A stretch of 64,000 bases of DNA from Pochonia chlamydosporia 170 (lineage: Eukaryota; Ascomycota; Sordariomycetes; Hypocreales; Clavicipitaceae), in contig NW_019154056.1 in the NCBI RefSeq assembly GCF_001653235.2, forward strand, positions 62,001 through 126,000, read 5' to 3'. Position 1 is the stretch's first letter. Each line of letters opens with the position of its first letter. The notes beneath the pieces are model-generated. The model was not told where the DNA came from, ran no database searches, and saw only the letters and a program-made list of their open reading frames with translations. The translations under genes were made by a program, and so were the position numbers. This document shows, one piece after another, positions 9,748-20,450 of this stretch.

Positions 9748-10515
9748 ATCAATACGAGAACCAGACTGCTGCTCGGCCAACAGCAACAGCAGCGGCAAAA
9801 GATACCCATCGGGGTAGGACGGTATTCGCAACGTATAGACACAGCGCTTCCGGGCCAGCACACGCGGGCCATCTATGATGCTCTGAATGCCAAGGAGTCC
9901 AGGATACTGATACAGCTACGAACAGGAAAGTGCCGGCTCAACAGATACCTGCACAGCATCAGGGCTGTGGGGACGGACCAATGCAGCTGCGGCCAAGCAG
10001 CAGAGACAGTCGAGCATTTCCTCTTTCGGTGCAGACGGTGGAATTCGGAAAGGGAAGGCTTAATACGATACAAGCGGACCAAGATGGGCAACTTGTCTTT
10101 CTTCTTGGGAGGCAAGTCTGGATCGGATGGCGAGGGATGGAAGCCAGACATGGCGGCAGTCCGAACAACGATCAAGTTTGCAATGGCAACAGGAAGGCTG
10201 GATGCGGACATTTGAACAGGTAAACCTGCGATGAGTTGGACAAGTGGACTGGAATCAGCGCGTAATATCCTAGTCTTGCAGCCTTGCACTGACCGACCGA
10301 GCTCCAGCTGCCGACGATGGGATGCTGGGCACTCGGAGGGAATGACCTCAGGGCAGGACAGTCAGTTGGCGAAATGAGGCTGCAGGTGCTTAGGAAGGAA
10401 ACCATTGTCGGGCTTTAGGTGTTTAGCTTACAGGGCAGATTGACGGAATAGTGCATCGTTTTGGCCCTCTAGGGATAATCCCTCCGGGCGTAAATAAATT
10501 ACATTACATTACATT
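9748..10515 (+). mobile_element. LINE (Tad1-like) 3' fragment 2
   Basis: From about 9768 to 10215 this encodes the same C-terminal segment as fragment 1 ([20 protein letters not shown] ... [17 protein letters not shown]), nearly identical but on the plus strand. It ends with the same TTACATTACATTACATT tail. Its 5' end coincides with the end of MULE-1. It has no EN or RT part. Confidence 0.8.
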
Positions 10516-10563
10516 CCCTTTTATTTAACACCGCGGGCGCGGCCAAGCCCATATGGGAAGCGG

Positions 10564-10754
10564 AGTTGAATCCCATGATCACGTATATCTGCCTGTAGGC
10601 AGGAGCGCCACTGGGAGACTGCCTGCCAGGCAGGCAGTCAGTAGCGCCGTATGGCATTAGGCAGATGGAGGGGATATCACAACTATAAGTAGTTGTGTTC
10701 TCCTCATAGATAGAGAATAGAAACACACTTGTTCTTAGCTCAGAGCTTCCAACT
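10564..10754 (+). repeat. Copia-type 5' LTR (191 bp, family L4)
   Basis: Begins AGTTGAATCC and ends TTCCAACT. An identical-length solo copy with a perfect 5-bp TSD lies at 25296-25486, which fixes the boundaries. It is followed directly by a primer-binding site and a gag gene, so this is the 5' LTR of a plus-strand element. It contains an internal inverted repeat around CTGCCTGCCAGGCAGGCAG. Confidence 0.8.
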
Positions 10755-10765
10755 GGTTATGAGCC
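10754..10765 (+). promoter_or_regulatory. Primer-binding site, initiator tRNA-Met half-molecule type
   Basis: TGGTTATGAGCC immediately after the LTR is complementary to the anticodon arm of initiator tRNA-Met. This is the half-tRNA priming known for some Copia elements. Called from established knowledge of that class. Confidence 0.6.
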
Positions 10766-10832
10766 TCTTTTTTGCTTTGAATTAAAACAAGTGGTCAACA
10801 GCCCCCAGACCACAGACACGACTCACTCCAAG

Positions 10833-11336
10833 ATGGACGAAGTCAAAGATAGCCGCAAGCTCGAAGGCAAAACCAACTTCGTTAGTTGGAAACGTGAATT
10901 TGAGCGCGCGGCCAGAACGAATGATATCTTTGAATATCTCACTGGCGAAGAAATGGTTCCTTCGAAGCCTAGGAAGGAAGACTATTTTGAGAAACCCGTC
11001 GGAATTGACACACGTCGTCTCACCCGAGCTATGTCAGCTCAGGCCCAGACCACCACTCCTTCGACTGAAGGTGACGCAGATATATATGATACCCAGGCCA
11101 TGGTGTCAACCAACGACAGCCTTCGATGGCAGATTGAACTCAAGGAATATGAAAAGGCCAAGGAAAAGATGAAACTTGCGGGCAAATTGCTTGATTCCTG
11201 GGTCTGTGAAGGCATCAAGATTGAGATCGAAGAATTTGCAGACGCTAAAAAGGCCTATGACTTCATAAAAAGGCGCTATGCGGTCACCCACGAGCGTGCC
11301 CGCGACGACTTACTAAATGTGCTACACGAACTTGAG
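10833..11336 (+). pseudogene. Copia gag fragment
   Basis: Starts MDEVKDSRKLEGKTNFVSWKR and runs 168 codons in the fold of the gag-polypeptide UBN2/Retrotran_gag type (ELKEYEKAKEKMKLAGKLLDSWVCEGI ... AYDFIKRRYAV). It is cut at 11336 exactly where the inverted repeat of the next element begins. The rest of the retrotransposon is not found on the far side at 13186, so it is truncated. The in-frame GTG upstream lies before this ATG, which I prefer. Confidence 0.7.
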
Positions 11337-11594
11337 CAGTGCTATTCGCACAGATACAAATCTCTATTTGCACAGATATGTGTCTCACTTTTGACTCACC
11401 CACCCCGCGCTGGCCACCATAGCCCAATCCTGTGCGATCAGCCTGCGACAGTCAATTCCAATGCAACCGAATGAGGAAAAGGTAAACAGCTAAATCGAGG
11501 ATCGTCAATCTCTCTCTACGCATAAATAGAAGCCGTTAACCCTACCACACAATCGTGACGTCCGCTGATACATCATTTCACCACGCCTGTCAAG

Positions 11595-12786
11595 ATGGAC
11601 ATATGCCGCCTTCTCAACGCACTAAGTCCCTCGCCAGGCCGGACCACTACGGCCACCGCTGCTGCTGACGCCAATGACCCAACAGACGATGACTACACTG
11701 GGGCTACGATCCCACCACTACCACCATCGCCACTCTTTGACACGTACGATGACCTGTTTGCCTTCCTCCGCAACTTCCATCTTTCTAATGGCTCCGCAAT
11801 AGTGAAAGCCTCCAGCTCCTCAAGGCGAGATATCGGGGGCATCATCCAGCCAAGCTACATCGTCTTTAAGTGCGACCGCGGCCCACGACGGATGTCACAA
11901 AGCTCGGGACTCAGGAAGCCGTCATCACAGAAGCTTGATTGTCCCGTCAAAATCACGGCCAAGGCCACCAAATCGTCTACCAAGAAGTGGACGTATACGG
12001 TAGTTCATGGCCAGCATAACCACGGGCAGTCCCTTGATCCATCGGCGCACATTGTCTATCGCCGCCGCACGGTTGCTCAGCAACAAAAGGAGCGAGAGCT
12101 AGCCAACGAGAATGGCATTAGGGCCCGCGAGATGGTTAGCATTGTTAGAAAAGCCGACAGCCCAGGCTATCACTATTTTCGCACACGAGATATCTACAAT
12201 GATCGTCAAGCCATCAAACGCGAGCGACTTAACGGCCTTACAGCTACCCAAGCCTTCGTCAAGGAGCTTGAGAGCGGGGGTATTNNNNNNNNNNNNNNNN
12301 NNNNNNNNNNNNNNNNNNNNNNNNNNNNNNNNNNNNNNNNNNNNNNNNNNNNNNNNNNNNNNNNNNNNNNNNNNNNNNNNNNNNACCTTAAGATCGCGGA
12401 TTACACCAAGACAGGAAGTGATGCCAACGATGCGGACGATGACGATGCTGAAGCTGAGCCTGTAAGATGGAGTCAAGGCAGGCATTCAGCACGAGGCCGT
12501 GGTCTGGGCCGACAGCCTAGTCAGAATGCGGGCCGAGGAGCGCCGATTAAACGCGAGCCTTCGCCGTGACTGCTCTCAGTTCGAACTTGATGAGCTACAG
12601 TCACATGCGTCTCAATCGTCGCGAGGAAATAAGCGTCGACGAGTTCGTGGCGGGGCGGTAGGACGAAGTCGTGTGGAAGCATCACAGGCCGAGAGGTCGC
12701 CAGCAAACCAGGTCCAAGAGTCACGAGAGTCGTCAGCCGAGAGCTGTATTATCATCCCAGGTTTTCGATCGGCTATAACGACATAA
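11595..12786 (+). pseudogene. MULE transposase, N- and C-terminal parts around a gap
   Basis: Starts MDICRLLNALSPSPGRTT. Residues about 50-190 are a FAR1-like DNA-binding region (YIVFKCDRGPRRMSQSSGLRK ... YTVVHGQHNHGQS) followed by the linker typical of MULEs (RTRDIYNDRQAI). The frame runs into the 100-N gap at 12285, where the catalytic core should be. After the gap an acidic/basic tail runs to 12569. A more protein-like frame (VKAGIQHEAVVWADSLVRM ... FRSAITT) overlaps it and runs to 12786, which suggests a frameshift near 12470. Whether the element is intact cannot be told because the gap length is not real. Confidence 0.6.
12285..12384. other. Assembly gap (100 N)
   Basis: Exactly 100 N, a conventional gap of unknown size, within a MULE transposase. 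Confidence 0.99.
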
Positions 12787-13185
12787 TTTTTATGATAACT
12801 TACGGTAAAAACCGAGGTTTAAAGACTGAAATATCGCCACAGAGAGGAGGAGGGGGGGCGGCACTCATGGGTCAGGGACACGAAGCCGACAGGACACTTC
12901 GTCGTCGTGATGCTTCACAACCCAGGCATTCCATAGAAATATGATAATTAAATTGATTTAAGGGTGTCAATGATCTGGTTAACCCGTGTGTTTCGCAGTG
13001 TGTCGTCGTACGTGTCACTGTGTATGTCGCTGTGCGTGCTGTCGTGATCAAGTTGATGCCACCAGTTTGTAACTTTCCGCCTGCACTGCGCAACATTCCT
13101 AATGGTGACCAGGGTGGGTTAGGTGAGTCAAAAGTGAGACACATATCTGTGCAAATAGAGATTTGTATCTGTGCGAATAGCACTG

Positions 13186-14235
13186 CTCTTTAGAAATTCC
13201 TGCTTCTGTACAGTGCGAATTAGTATTTTGGTGACTTCTTATTTAGTTAGTAAGTAATACATAAAAATCCAGGCTTGTGTTTGAAATCATATACAACATA
13301 TTATGCTAAATTTTCATTGCGTTTCTTTAACAATTGATTGTTTTTGCAAGGGGGTTAAAACGTACCATTCGTATGGGACTTTGAAGTGTCTCGCTCCGTG
13401 GTTTGTTCCACTCTCTGGTGGAATACGTCATCTACAGTATGTGGCAATATGTATTTGACTCCTTCTTGTGTACCAATCAGCCCAAGCCACAAGGAAAGGA
13501 ACATAGAAGGGGGTCAAATACTTATTGCCACCCACTGTATTTGTTTTCCCCTTTCCAGATTGTCATCGACTTTACCAGAACTTCGATTACAACTTATTGT
13601 GGCCCCTAGTCTTCCACGGGCGGGAGTATGTCCGTGCATCCAGAGGTGTCAGTGGCGTATGGGCTTGCATTCAGCTCAGCCATTATTGTTGCACTAAAGT
13701 CGTGCATAATCCTGCTCCATACCGGTTAAGTGCATAATGGGGGTGTGTCGCTTGCGACACGCTTACGCGCATAAAAAGGAGAATGGAAGATCAAGCAGAA
13801 TGGAACAGAACAGACAACAATGAATACACTGGGCGAATGCCTACACACCCATGCAATTTTACAGTGATGCCTTTGTGAAAGTATCCACACCGTGATTCTG
13901 ACAATTATCGCAATTGTGCGAATAGGGTCCTGTGCTTTGGCTGTGGCTGACCAGGGAGGTTCCAAACAGCCACGGATGTCAGTCAATAATGGGGAATAAG
14001 CTGCGCTGGGTGGAGAATGATCGACGGGGACCCCAGCAACAATGGTTGGTCAATCGGTCCGTCGGAAACGCCTCAACTTTATTTGTCCCCTGCCTCACAG
14101 CTGCGGGTTGGCTAAAGTCTTGACAATGGCCGCAACAGTATCCAGATGCCCCACCAAATTCCATGATAGTCACGCCATCCGTGACGAAAAGGTTTAGCTG
14201 CGCCCCAGTTTGTGGAGGTGGGGACTTATCCGCTA
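13186..14235. other. Non-coding stretch with one small MITE
   Basis: AT-rich sequence without a recognisable gene. Only the 103-bp element at 13435-13537 stands out. Confidence 0.5.
13435..13537. mobile_element. Tc1/mariner-type MITE, 103 bp, TA target duplication
   Basis: Ends CAGTATGTGGCAATATGTA and TACTTATTGCCACCCACTG form an imperfect inverted repeat of about 30 bp including GTATTTGAC. The element is flanked by TA on both sides (13433 and 13538). There is no coding capacity. The CAGT...GGCAATA ends are typical of Tc1/mariner MITEs. Confidence 0.75.
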
Positions 14236-16022
14236 CTCGTGCCACGCCCCAATTTATTGGGAACTCGCAAGCTCGCACCACCTAAAGATGGTGCTGGCCA
14301 CCAAAATAACCAGACCACCAATATAACCAGAATTCCAACATTTTTTATTAGAATCGCTTCAACAACCTACAACGGCGGTCCGTTTCATAAACTGCCGCTG
14401 GTTCTAGCCTCCCAGATGTCCTCCACTTACGAGCTTCCTTGGCAGTTGCTTCAAACCACCGCTTGTATCCATTGCGCGCCCGTTGTTCCGCTGCTTGCAC
14501 ACGTCGCCTTGCCGCCGCCAGATCTGCGTCAACCCTTCGCTGCACCATACGCCGGCCTTCTGCCACTGTAAGCACTCCTCCTGTCTGTAAGGTCTTATTC
14601 TTCATTGCCCTGCGCCGCTTAGCCACCGTCTCGGCCAACTTGGTGCGCCCTAGATCTCTCTTTGTTTGCACTAGCTCCGTGCTCATGGCAAGCGTCCCCC
14701 GAACATATCGATCTATATCAGTAGCTATTGAAGCCATTAAGTCTGGGAATTCGTCGACAGCTTCCATAATGTTGTTGGCTAGCTTGTTAACTTGCCGCAA
14801 GGTTAGAGGAGTCTCGAATGGTGAAGATCCAGTTGGAAACTGCGGCTCAGGCGTAGGAGTGTGTGGTTGCCGAGACTCCAGGACCTGTAGGACCACATGT
14901 GGATTGAATGGATAGATTCCAGTTTTCTGAAATGCAGAGAAGATCGTACTACGCTTGAAGGCGTGGTTGCGTACATCCTTAATAGAAGCCAAAAATTCTA
15001 GCTTGGTGATGTTAGTGCAGCCGTCGCGAACTGCCAGATCCAGCGCCTTGGCATGGTAATGTTTTAGCGGCTGAAATACGCACACATCTAGTGGCTGAAG
15101 AATATGTGTCAAGTGCGACGGTAAGCCAAAAGGTATGATGTGGTGGTTGTCACAGTACTCGATAAATTCCTTAGTATGGTGCGAGCCATGGCCATCCAGG
15201 ATCAACAACCGCTTCAGTCCTTTAGCTGTTGATGCCGTGTGCTTGTCAAAATGCCGAATCCATTCAAGACTCAATTCGTCATTCGAGTAACCAGTCTCTG
15301 AAACACCCAGCGCAGTATCTTCATCCAAGCCCACAGACTCTGCGTACCAACGGGCCATGTGCTTAGATCCAGTCATGATGAGGAAACCAGGGCAGTGGCG
15401 CCCGGCTGCCGAGATAGCCTCTATAGCAGTAGCTGATTCACGGTTCGTAGGAATGGCAAGGTAGTGGGCTCGCTCTCGCTTAGTCACAATCAACTGATCC
15501 TTTCCTACGCCAAGTTGGAACCCAGTCTCGTCCATATTCCAGATGTCTTCAGGGGTGATGCCATGGGTTTCAATAATCTCCCGCAGCCGTTGGAAGTACT
15601 GGTTAACCTTGTCGATATCATCTGCAACCTGGCGGTTAGAATCCAGCGTCTTCTGCTTCTTGCTGTCGTAACCGTACCGTGTAAGGAAGCGAGAGACCCA
15701 GTGCTGGCCAACTGCAGGTGGATTGCCAGCCTTAGCTTTGGAAGACCTCTCGCGCAGGATTAGATTCGCCGCGTCCCGCACAAATTCCTTGCGCACAGCC
15801 AAGCCTACATTGTCAAGCCGGTCAATATATCTACATACTGCAAGCTCTTCTGGGCGCGTCAGCAGTGTATTGTGGCCGGCAGCGCCTTTCTTAGGTTGCG
15901 GCCTTCTAGTCGATATCGCAGTCGGCCACGCGGCACGTGGAATAACCGAGTGATGATCGGGACACTCATCTCGACACTCATTTGCGCCACACACTCATTC
16001 TTGCCTGTGGCTTAGTATGTCG

Positions 16023-16370
16023 CTATCTCCTTCGCTTTATCTCCTGTGAGTCGTCATCCATTATTGCGGCGTAGAAACCACCTTGCGCTCGTCGTCGCTT
16101 GCTTTGAATCTCGCTGGCGATCGCTGGAGGCGCTGTAGATGATAGAAGTAGTTGGTGTGGAACTGGTGGTTCGGATTGAGACCTTGACTGCTGTGCAGGA
16201 ATCTCTTCATCTGACGCCTCAGAATTAGCCCCAGATGATGAAGATACTATCACCGTAAGCTGAGTATCGCCCCGGTCGACATTCACTACGATAGTACCCT
16301 GTGTTGGCTCCTGCTCTTGGCGTTGCTGCCGCTGTGAAAGTATTATATCGTCTCTAGACTGGGCATTGCT
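16023..16370 (-). pseudogene. Probable frameshifted C-terminal tail of MULE-3 transposase
   Basis: The frame ILSQRQQRQEQEPTQGTIVVNVDRGDTQLTVIVSSSSG...IKRRR overlaps the end of the 730-aa frame in a different phase. It ends at 16023 with a basic stretch. Its Gln- then Ser/acid-rich composition fits a transposase tail, and there is no start context of its own. Confidence 0.5.
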
Positions 16371-18535
16371 TCTCGTCGTGCACGTTGCCCGTCACGTTCT
16401 TGCTGCTCTAAAGCAGTCAGTAGTCGTCCAGTTCTTGTAGCCTCTCGTCGACCAATTAATCGTCTATTTGGTAGCTCTTCTGGTGCAGATATAGGAATTG
16501 CGGCAATTGCCCTACGATTAGAGGCAATGGTCTCGCCTCTATTAGCCAGGGCAAGTAGCTGTTCCTCGAATCTGTCCCTCTCCTCACCCTCAAACTCATC
16601 GCGTAGATGCACTAGATTTTGCAGCGCGCTTTCTACCCTGGCTCGCTTTGGTGAGATAATGAGCTGCGTGATTGAATCGTATGAAGGCGCCCAGTCTCGA
16701 GATCTGTATACGTGACCAGCAAGCCAATACCTAGGGTGGACTAACGACCTAGGTAGAGGAATTCCTGTATCGTACGCTTTCCAGAGATCGTGATAGCATG
16801 GTAGAAGCCACTGCTGTCGCATGACACATCGACAAGGCCTAGATTCTATATCCTCTCCGTCACCAACAAGACGTTTGAGCTTTACCCACTGCTGATCAAT
16901 TAGGGATATTGCGTACAGACTGACTGTACCCGTCAGCAGTTGGAATGCTCGCCTGTCAATACCGACGGCCTTCTGTGTTATCGATCCATCCTCCTCTTCT
17001 GCCATCTCGTTGTAGAAGTCTCGATTCCAGTCAGCAAGGCCTGCGGCAGATGCTGCAATAATCATGTGTCCGTGGGTAACCTGATGAATAAGTCTATTTT
17101 GAGACTCAACTGTCTGGCTTGCTCTGCAGCCAAGGTTAGTATATTGCTTAGTATAGGCGACGACAAAACGAGGTTCCTTTGTCTGCCAGTTATCCGCAAT
17201 ATACCGACGGTGTTCTAATTGTAAGGAATTAATCAGGAGTGTTCTATTCGCCTCAAGATCTTCAATTGTATATGAGTAGATATAGCTCTTAATCAATTGC
17301 CTCAAGCCCGCTAGCCCGTTACCCTCGTCGCCGTCGATATCCTCTCTTGTATACTGATGATCGCTGAACCAACGTACCATTGCGCTTTGCACATGCCAGG
17401 AGCAAATCTGAAGCTGTGAGTGAGGTAGTGCATTGTGAGTATCGTAGGCGCTAATCATTCCAGAGGAGTGGTCGACAATAACCACTGCTGGCTCGCAGAT
17501 ACCGTTGTAGTAGAATTCCGTACGCATACAGTCAAAGAAGAAGATAAATGACTCAGCAGTCTCGCCAGGGGCGTATGAGAAGGCTACTGGCATTGTCCTA
17601 TTTGTATTTGTCTTGCCGACGGCGACAAGCAGAGGAAACTTCAGCTTGTTGGTCCTAAAGGTGCCATCCACAACAAGCACTGAATTTGACGTAAATCGCT
17701 GGGTGAAGGGCACGGCCTGCTCGCAGTAGAAAAAGATTTGGACTAGCTTGCGAGCGATGACGACGCCGTCTTCAATTGTGTCTTCTGTGCGTAGTCGATA
17801 CTTAAAAGCACGGTCTTCTAGCGCCCGTAGTAGTGCGGTGATAGTATCATCGTTATCTTTGACATCCTGGGGGCATAGCCGCACTAAGTTGTAGTAATCT
17901 CGCTTTTTGATTACCAGCCTGGTTGCCTCCTCTTTTAAAAGCTTACGAGCCTTAGAGTATGGTAGAGTTTGAGTCTTATACTCGCGAGCGACAGCGAGAA
18001 GTGACTTATAGTCATCTATAGACTGCTTGTGGGCGCTATAAGCGAACGGAGATATTGGAAACTGATGGCCAGTGTGATCATCACGAATCCACCTCCCGAT
18101 CCATTGCTTTTCATTATTGCGTCGATTAATTTTGCGATATGACACAAAGTAAGCCAGTTCGCATCCATATCTGGCATCGTTGCGATCCCTCTGGCGATTG
18201 CTAATAATGTGACCGGAGTCTGCATCTCTTGTAACTCGAGGTTCTAGCCCTCGCTTATTTGCAGTAGTCTCAGAGTGATGAGAGCACTTAAAAGTCGCGG
18301 AGACACCTTTCACTGAGCGAAACGTCACAAAGAGACACCCGGCAGCGAAGCCGTATGTGTTCAGTCTCCGAAGACAGTCATCTGCTGACTTGAACACTTC
18401 CCCAGTCTTAGGCGTGTCGAGCCACGCCTCCTCTTGCTGTAAGCAGTGCTTTAGCCACGTTGAACGAAGGTGAGGAGCGATGGTAGTATAGGTAGCAGAC
18501 TGTTGAAGCCGTAGGGCAATACTGGAAGTGATCAT
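16343..18535 (-). CDS. MULE transposase (second MULE type)
   Basis: An open frame of 730 aa. The catalytic residues fit the MULE pattern: D290 in VLVVDGTFRTNKLKFPLL, D355 in VVIVDHSSGM and E477 in CRASQTVESQNRLIH. A SWIM-like Cys/His motif follows (CRCVMRQQWLLPCYHDLW). The N-terminus has a degenerate FAR1-like Cys/His region (FKCSHHSE). It is divergent from MULE-1 and MULE-2, so it is a different family. The frame stops at 16343, but a second frame (about 16370 to 16023) continues with acidic/serine-rich sequence (TQLTVIVSSSSGANSEASDEE) that looks like the natural C-terminus. A frameshift or unseen intron near 16350 is likely. Confidence 0.85.
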   Translation of the reverse strand: MITSSIALRLQQSATYTTIAPHLRSTWLKHCLQQEEAWLDTPKTGEVFKSADDCLRRLNTYGFAAGCLFVTFRSVKGVSATFKCSHHSETTANKRGLEPRVTRDADSGHIISNRQRDRNDARYGCELAYFVSYRKINRRNNEKQWIGRWIRDDHTGHQFPISPFAYSAHKQSIDDYKSLLAVAREYKTQTLPYSKARKLLKEEATRLVIKKRDYYNLVRLCPQDVKDNDDTITALLRALEDRAFKYRLRTEDTIEDGVVIARKLVQIFFYCEQAVPFTQRFTSNSVLVVDGTFRTNKLKFPLLVAVGKTNTNRTMPVAFSYAPGETAESFIFFFDCMRTEFYYNGICEPAVVIVDHSSGMISAYDTHNALPHSQLQICSWHVQSAMVRWFSDHQYTREDIDGDEGNGLAGLRQLIKSYIYSYTIEDLEANRTLLINSLQLEHRRYIADNWQTKEPRFVVAYTKQYTNLGCRASQTVESQNRLIHQVTHGHMIIAASAAGLADWNRDFYNEMAEEEDGSITQKAVGIDRRAFQLLTGTVSLYAISLIDQQWVKLKRLVGDGEDIESRPCRCVMRQQWLLPCYHDLWKAYDTGIPLPRSLVHPRYWLAGHVYRSRDWAPSYDSITQLIISPKRARVESALQNLVHLRDEFEGEERDRFEEQLLALANRGETIASNRRAIAAIPISAPEELPNRRLIGRREATRTGRLLTALEQQERDGQRARREAMPSLETI

Positions 18536-19146
18536 TTTATGATAGAGGGATGCTCAACTGTTACGTGGATGGGAGCGAGCAATTTGGGGTTGTATGCTTG
18601 ATTTTGTATGCAATGATAGACTCAGGTTGGCATCTTATATCTCTGCCAACTCGCAGCCGCCTGAGCTAGTCGTAGGCAGCCGAGACATTGCAGGCAGAAG
18701 GTGAGTTGCCTGAAGCTTTCATGATGACGATGCTTTTAACATTAACACCGTGAAAGTCCTTGAGATTAGACGTAGTTACTGCAATATGCGTAGGTACATT
18801 AATACATGCATCTCAAGAGGAGGGATTGATTGGTGGTTGACGACCCACCGAAATGAGTGTGTGGCGCAAATGAGTGTCGAGATGAGTGTCCCGATCATCA
18901 CTCGAATAACCGCGCAACCGCGGCCACTTTTGCGCCAGGAAAATCCTCAAAGTACTGAAGAGCCTCTTGAATACGCGACTCCATTACGACCAGCCAAAAT
19001 TTCAAGAGTTGGTGGGCAGGATAGTGGAAAATACATCAGAGGTTGGAAATTCTGGTTATATTGGTGGTCTGGTTATTTTGGTGGCCAGCACCATCTTTAG
19101 GTGGTGCGAGCTTGCGAGTTCCCAATAAAGTGGGGCGTGGCACGAG

Positions 19147-20450
19147 TATGACTTGCGTGAAGAGTGAGTGTGATGTGCTGAATTGAGTCGATGAGGGGTA
19201 TTCAAACGCCAACGCTAGCTGCCCGGCGCCCTAACTCTGATTCGTTTCCTCAAGGCATTGGCGTTCCCGCAGGGACCGGTCTCCTGTGTTAAGTCAGCCT
19301 ACGGCTGAAAAATTTCTGCGCCACTCCAAGCCACATTTCTGCGCCACATCAACATAACAATGAGGTCGCAACTCAAGGGTCATTCTGCTTGGCGAGGCAA
19401 CCGGTCCTCGGTTCCGCATTCCATGTGAAGCCGATCTCATCGGTAAACACGACTCTGATAGCTTGTCGGGCTGGAGCTCCTCTTCCAGCAGCGCAGGATT
19501 CAGCAGACCAAAGACGCTGCTTCTCCCATACATCGTCTTCCTAGATGCGAAGCCGCCCTCGAGTGTGCTCTGCATCCAATCAATGCGGCTTTTCCACGGC
19601 TGCTGATCGTGCGGCATGTACGCTAGAATGTGGACCGTCTGGCAGCCTTTAATTGTCGGGTTCAATAGGGAACTCGTCATAGCCTTCTTCGCCCAGGTCC
19701 AGGAGACTTTCAACGAGATGGACAAAGTCCTGTGAGTTCGAACCCAGGGCTGCCTTTGCTGTTGGCTGCGGAGTGATGGACGCGGCAGCCATGGGCGGGC
19801 GGGCGGAGCGTAAGCGCGCGTTGGCTAATGGAATCTTGGGTCTGGCCAAATCATCTAGTTATAGGCACTGACTCGGCCATATTAATACGGCGTCCTCATC
19901 TTCATAATGTCCTTGCACGTCGCGTACGACAACCTGCCCCAGGAGAGCCCGGACATGCGCTCCATCAATCACCTAATGAACAAGGTCATGACGGAGTAAC
20001 ATGGGTTTAACGTTGCGGCATAGCACCAAGGTATGTAAAAGGCTTTTGCAGATGTATCTTTGTATTTGTAAGAGCCGCCTAGTTTGGTTTCGGAGAATAC
20101 TGAAGACATGAGATTTAGTCAACTACGCAAATTGTTTATAGACTGGCGCTATGCCTGTCAGTAGTTGACCGGGTGGGCTGGTACGTGCGGTCGCTTGGTG
20201 CATTTATATGCAAGTGAAATATTTGCTAGCTGGGCAATAGCAATAATTATCTCTTGAATGGACTACTATCCTAGCCTAGGCCAAATATGCGACAATTATC
20301 TTTGTCGCTTTCCATGTTGGAGACCTAAACTGTGATCAGGATAACCACAGCCTCAACATACCACAGAGTAGTGGACGAATCTCGTGGCGCGTGGCCCGCC
20401 AAACAATATTCCTGAGCGATTTCGTACCTCTTGAAGCGAAAAAAGCTTCC
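19147..20450. other. Mostly unassigned; weak Tc1-like remnant on minus
   Basis: On the minus strand around 19500-19380 one frame reads IRVVFTDEIGFTWNAEPRTG, which resembles the second catalytic aspartate region of Tc1/mariner transposases (FTDE.GF..N). Neighbouring frames (19849-19294) are broken and I do not recognise them. A 30-codon frame at 19908-20000 (MSLHVAYDNLPQESPDMRSI...) looks protein-like but is too short to name. No intact gene. Confidence 0.35.

Larger units (their letters stand above)
11337..13185 (+). mobile_element. MULE-like element with long TIRs, assembly gap inside
   Basis: Termini CAGTGCTATTCGCACAG... at 11337 and its inverse ending at 13185 match for more than 60 bp. 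The ORF inside is a FAR1/MULE N-terminus. The 8-9 bp outside the ends do not match. The gag reading frame does not resume at 13186, so the right flank is not simply the other half of the Copia element. Confidence 0.65.
15948..18903 (-). mobile_element. MULE-3, complete, 8-bp (8-9) target duplication
   Basis: Inverted repeats start GAGTGATGATCGGGACACTC and extend about 55 bp through GCGCCACACACTCATTC. They are flanked by GAATAACC on both sides (15940-15947 and 18904-18911). The insertion lies inside a pogo transposase gene. Confidence 0.88.
14348..18984 (-). pseudogene. pogo-type (CENP-B/DDE_1) transposase, interrupted and frameshifted
   Basis: The N-terminus MESRIQEALQYFEDFPGAKV starts at 18984 with the Psq-like helix-turn-helix expected of pogo proteins. 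It breaks at 18904 where MULE-3 is inserted and resumes at 15947. The main frame (15994-14348) has the CENP-B HTH (RPEELAVCRYIDRL ... HWVSRFLTRYG) and the DDD catalytic triad: D155 in IWNMDETGF, D267 in LLILDGHGSHH and D303 in LQPLDVCVF (residues counted in the 548-aa frame). After removal of the MULE, the N-terminal frame reads RLRYRLEGRNL and shifts relative to RPQPKKGAAGH, consistent with one missing C near 15900. So it was broken twice: by insertion and by a 1-bp deletion. The core is otherwise open. Confidence 0.85.
14236..19146 (-). mobile_element. pogo/Fot1-like element with about 100-bp TIRs, split by MULE-3
   Basis: Inverted repeats beginning CTCGTGCCACGCCCC lie at 14236 and end at 19146, flanked by TA on both sides. 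They stay nearly identical for about 100 bp through GGTGGTGCGAGCTTGCG. The transposase runs on minus, its first exon-like piece starting at 18984. A complete MULE (15948-18903) sits inside it with an 8-bp TSD. Confidence 0.85.

Noticed and set aside
10499..10726. Minus-strand 75-aa frame over the L4 LTR (repeated at 25294-25497)
   Set aside because: It lies entirely in LTR sequence and repeats only because the LTR repeats.
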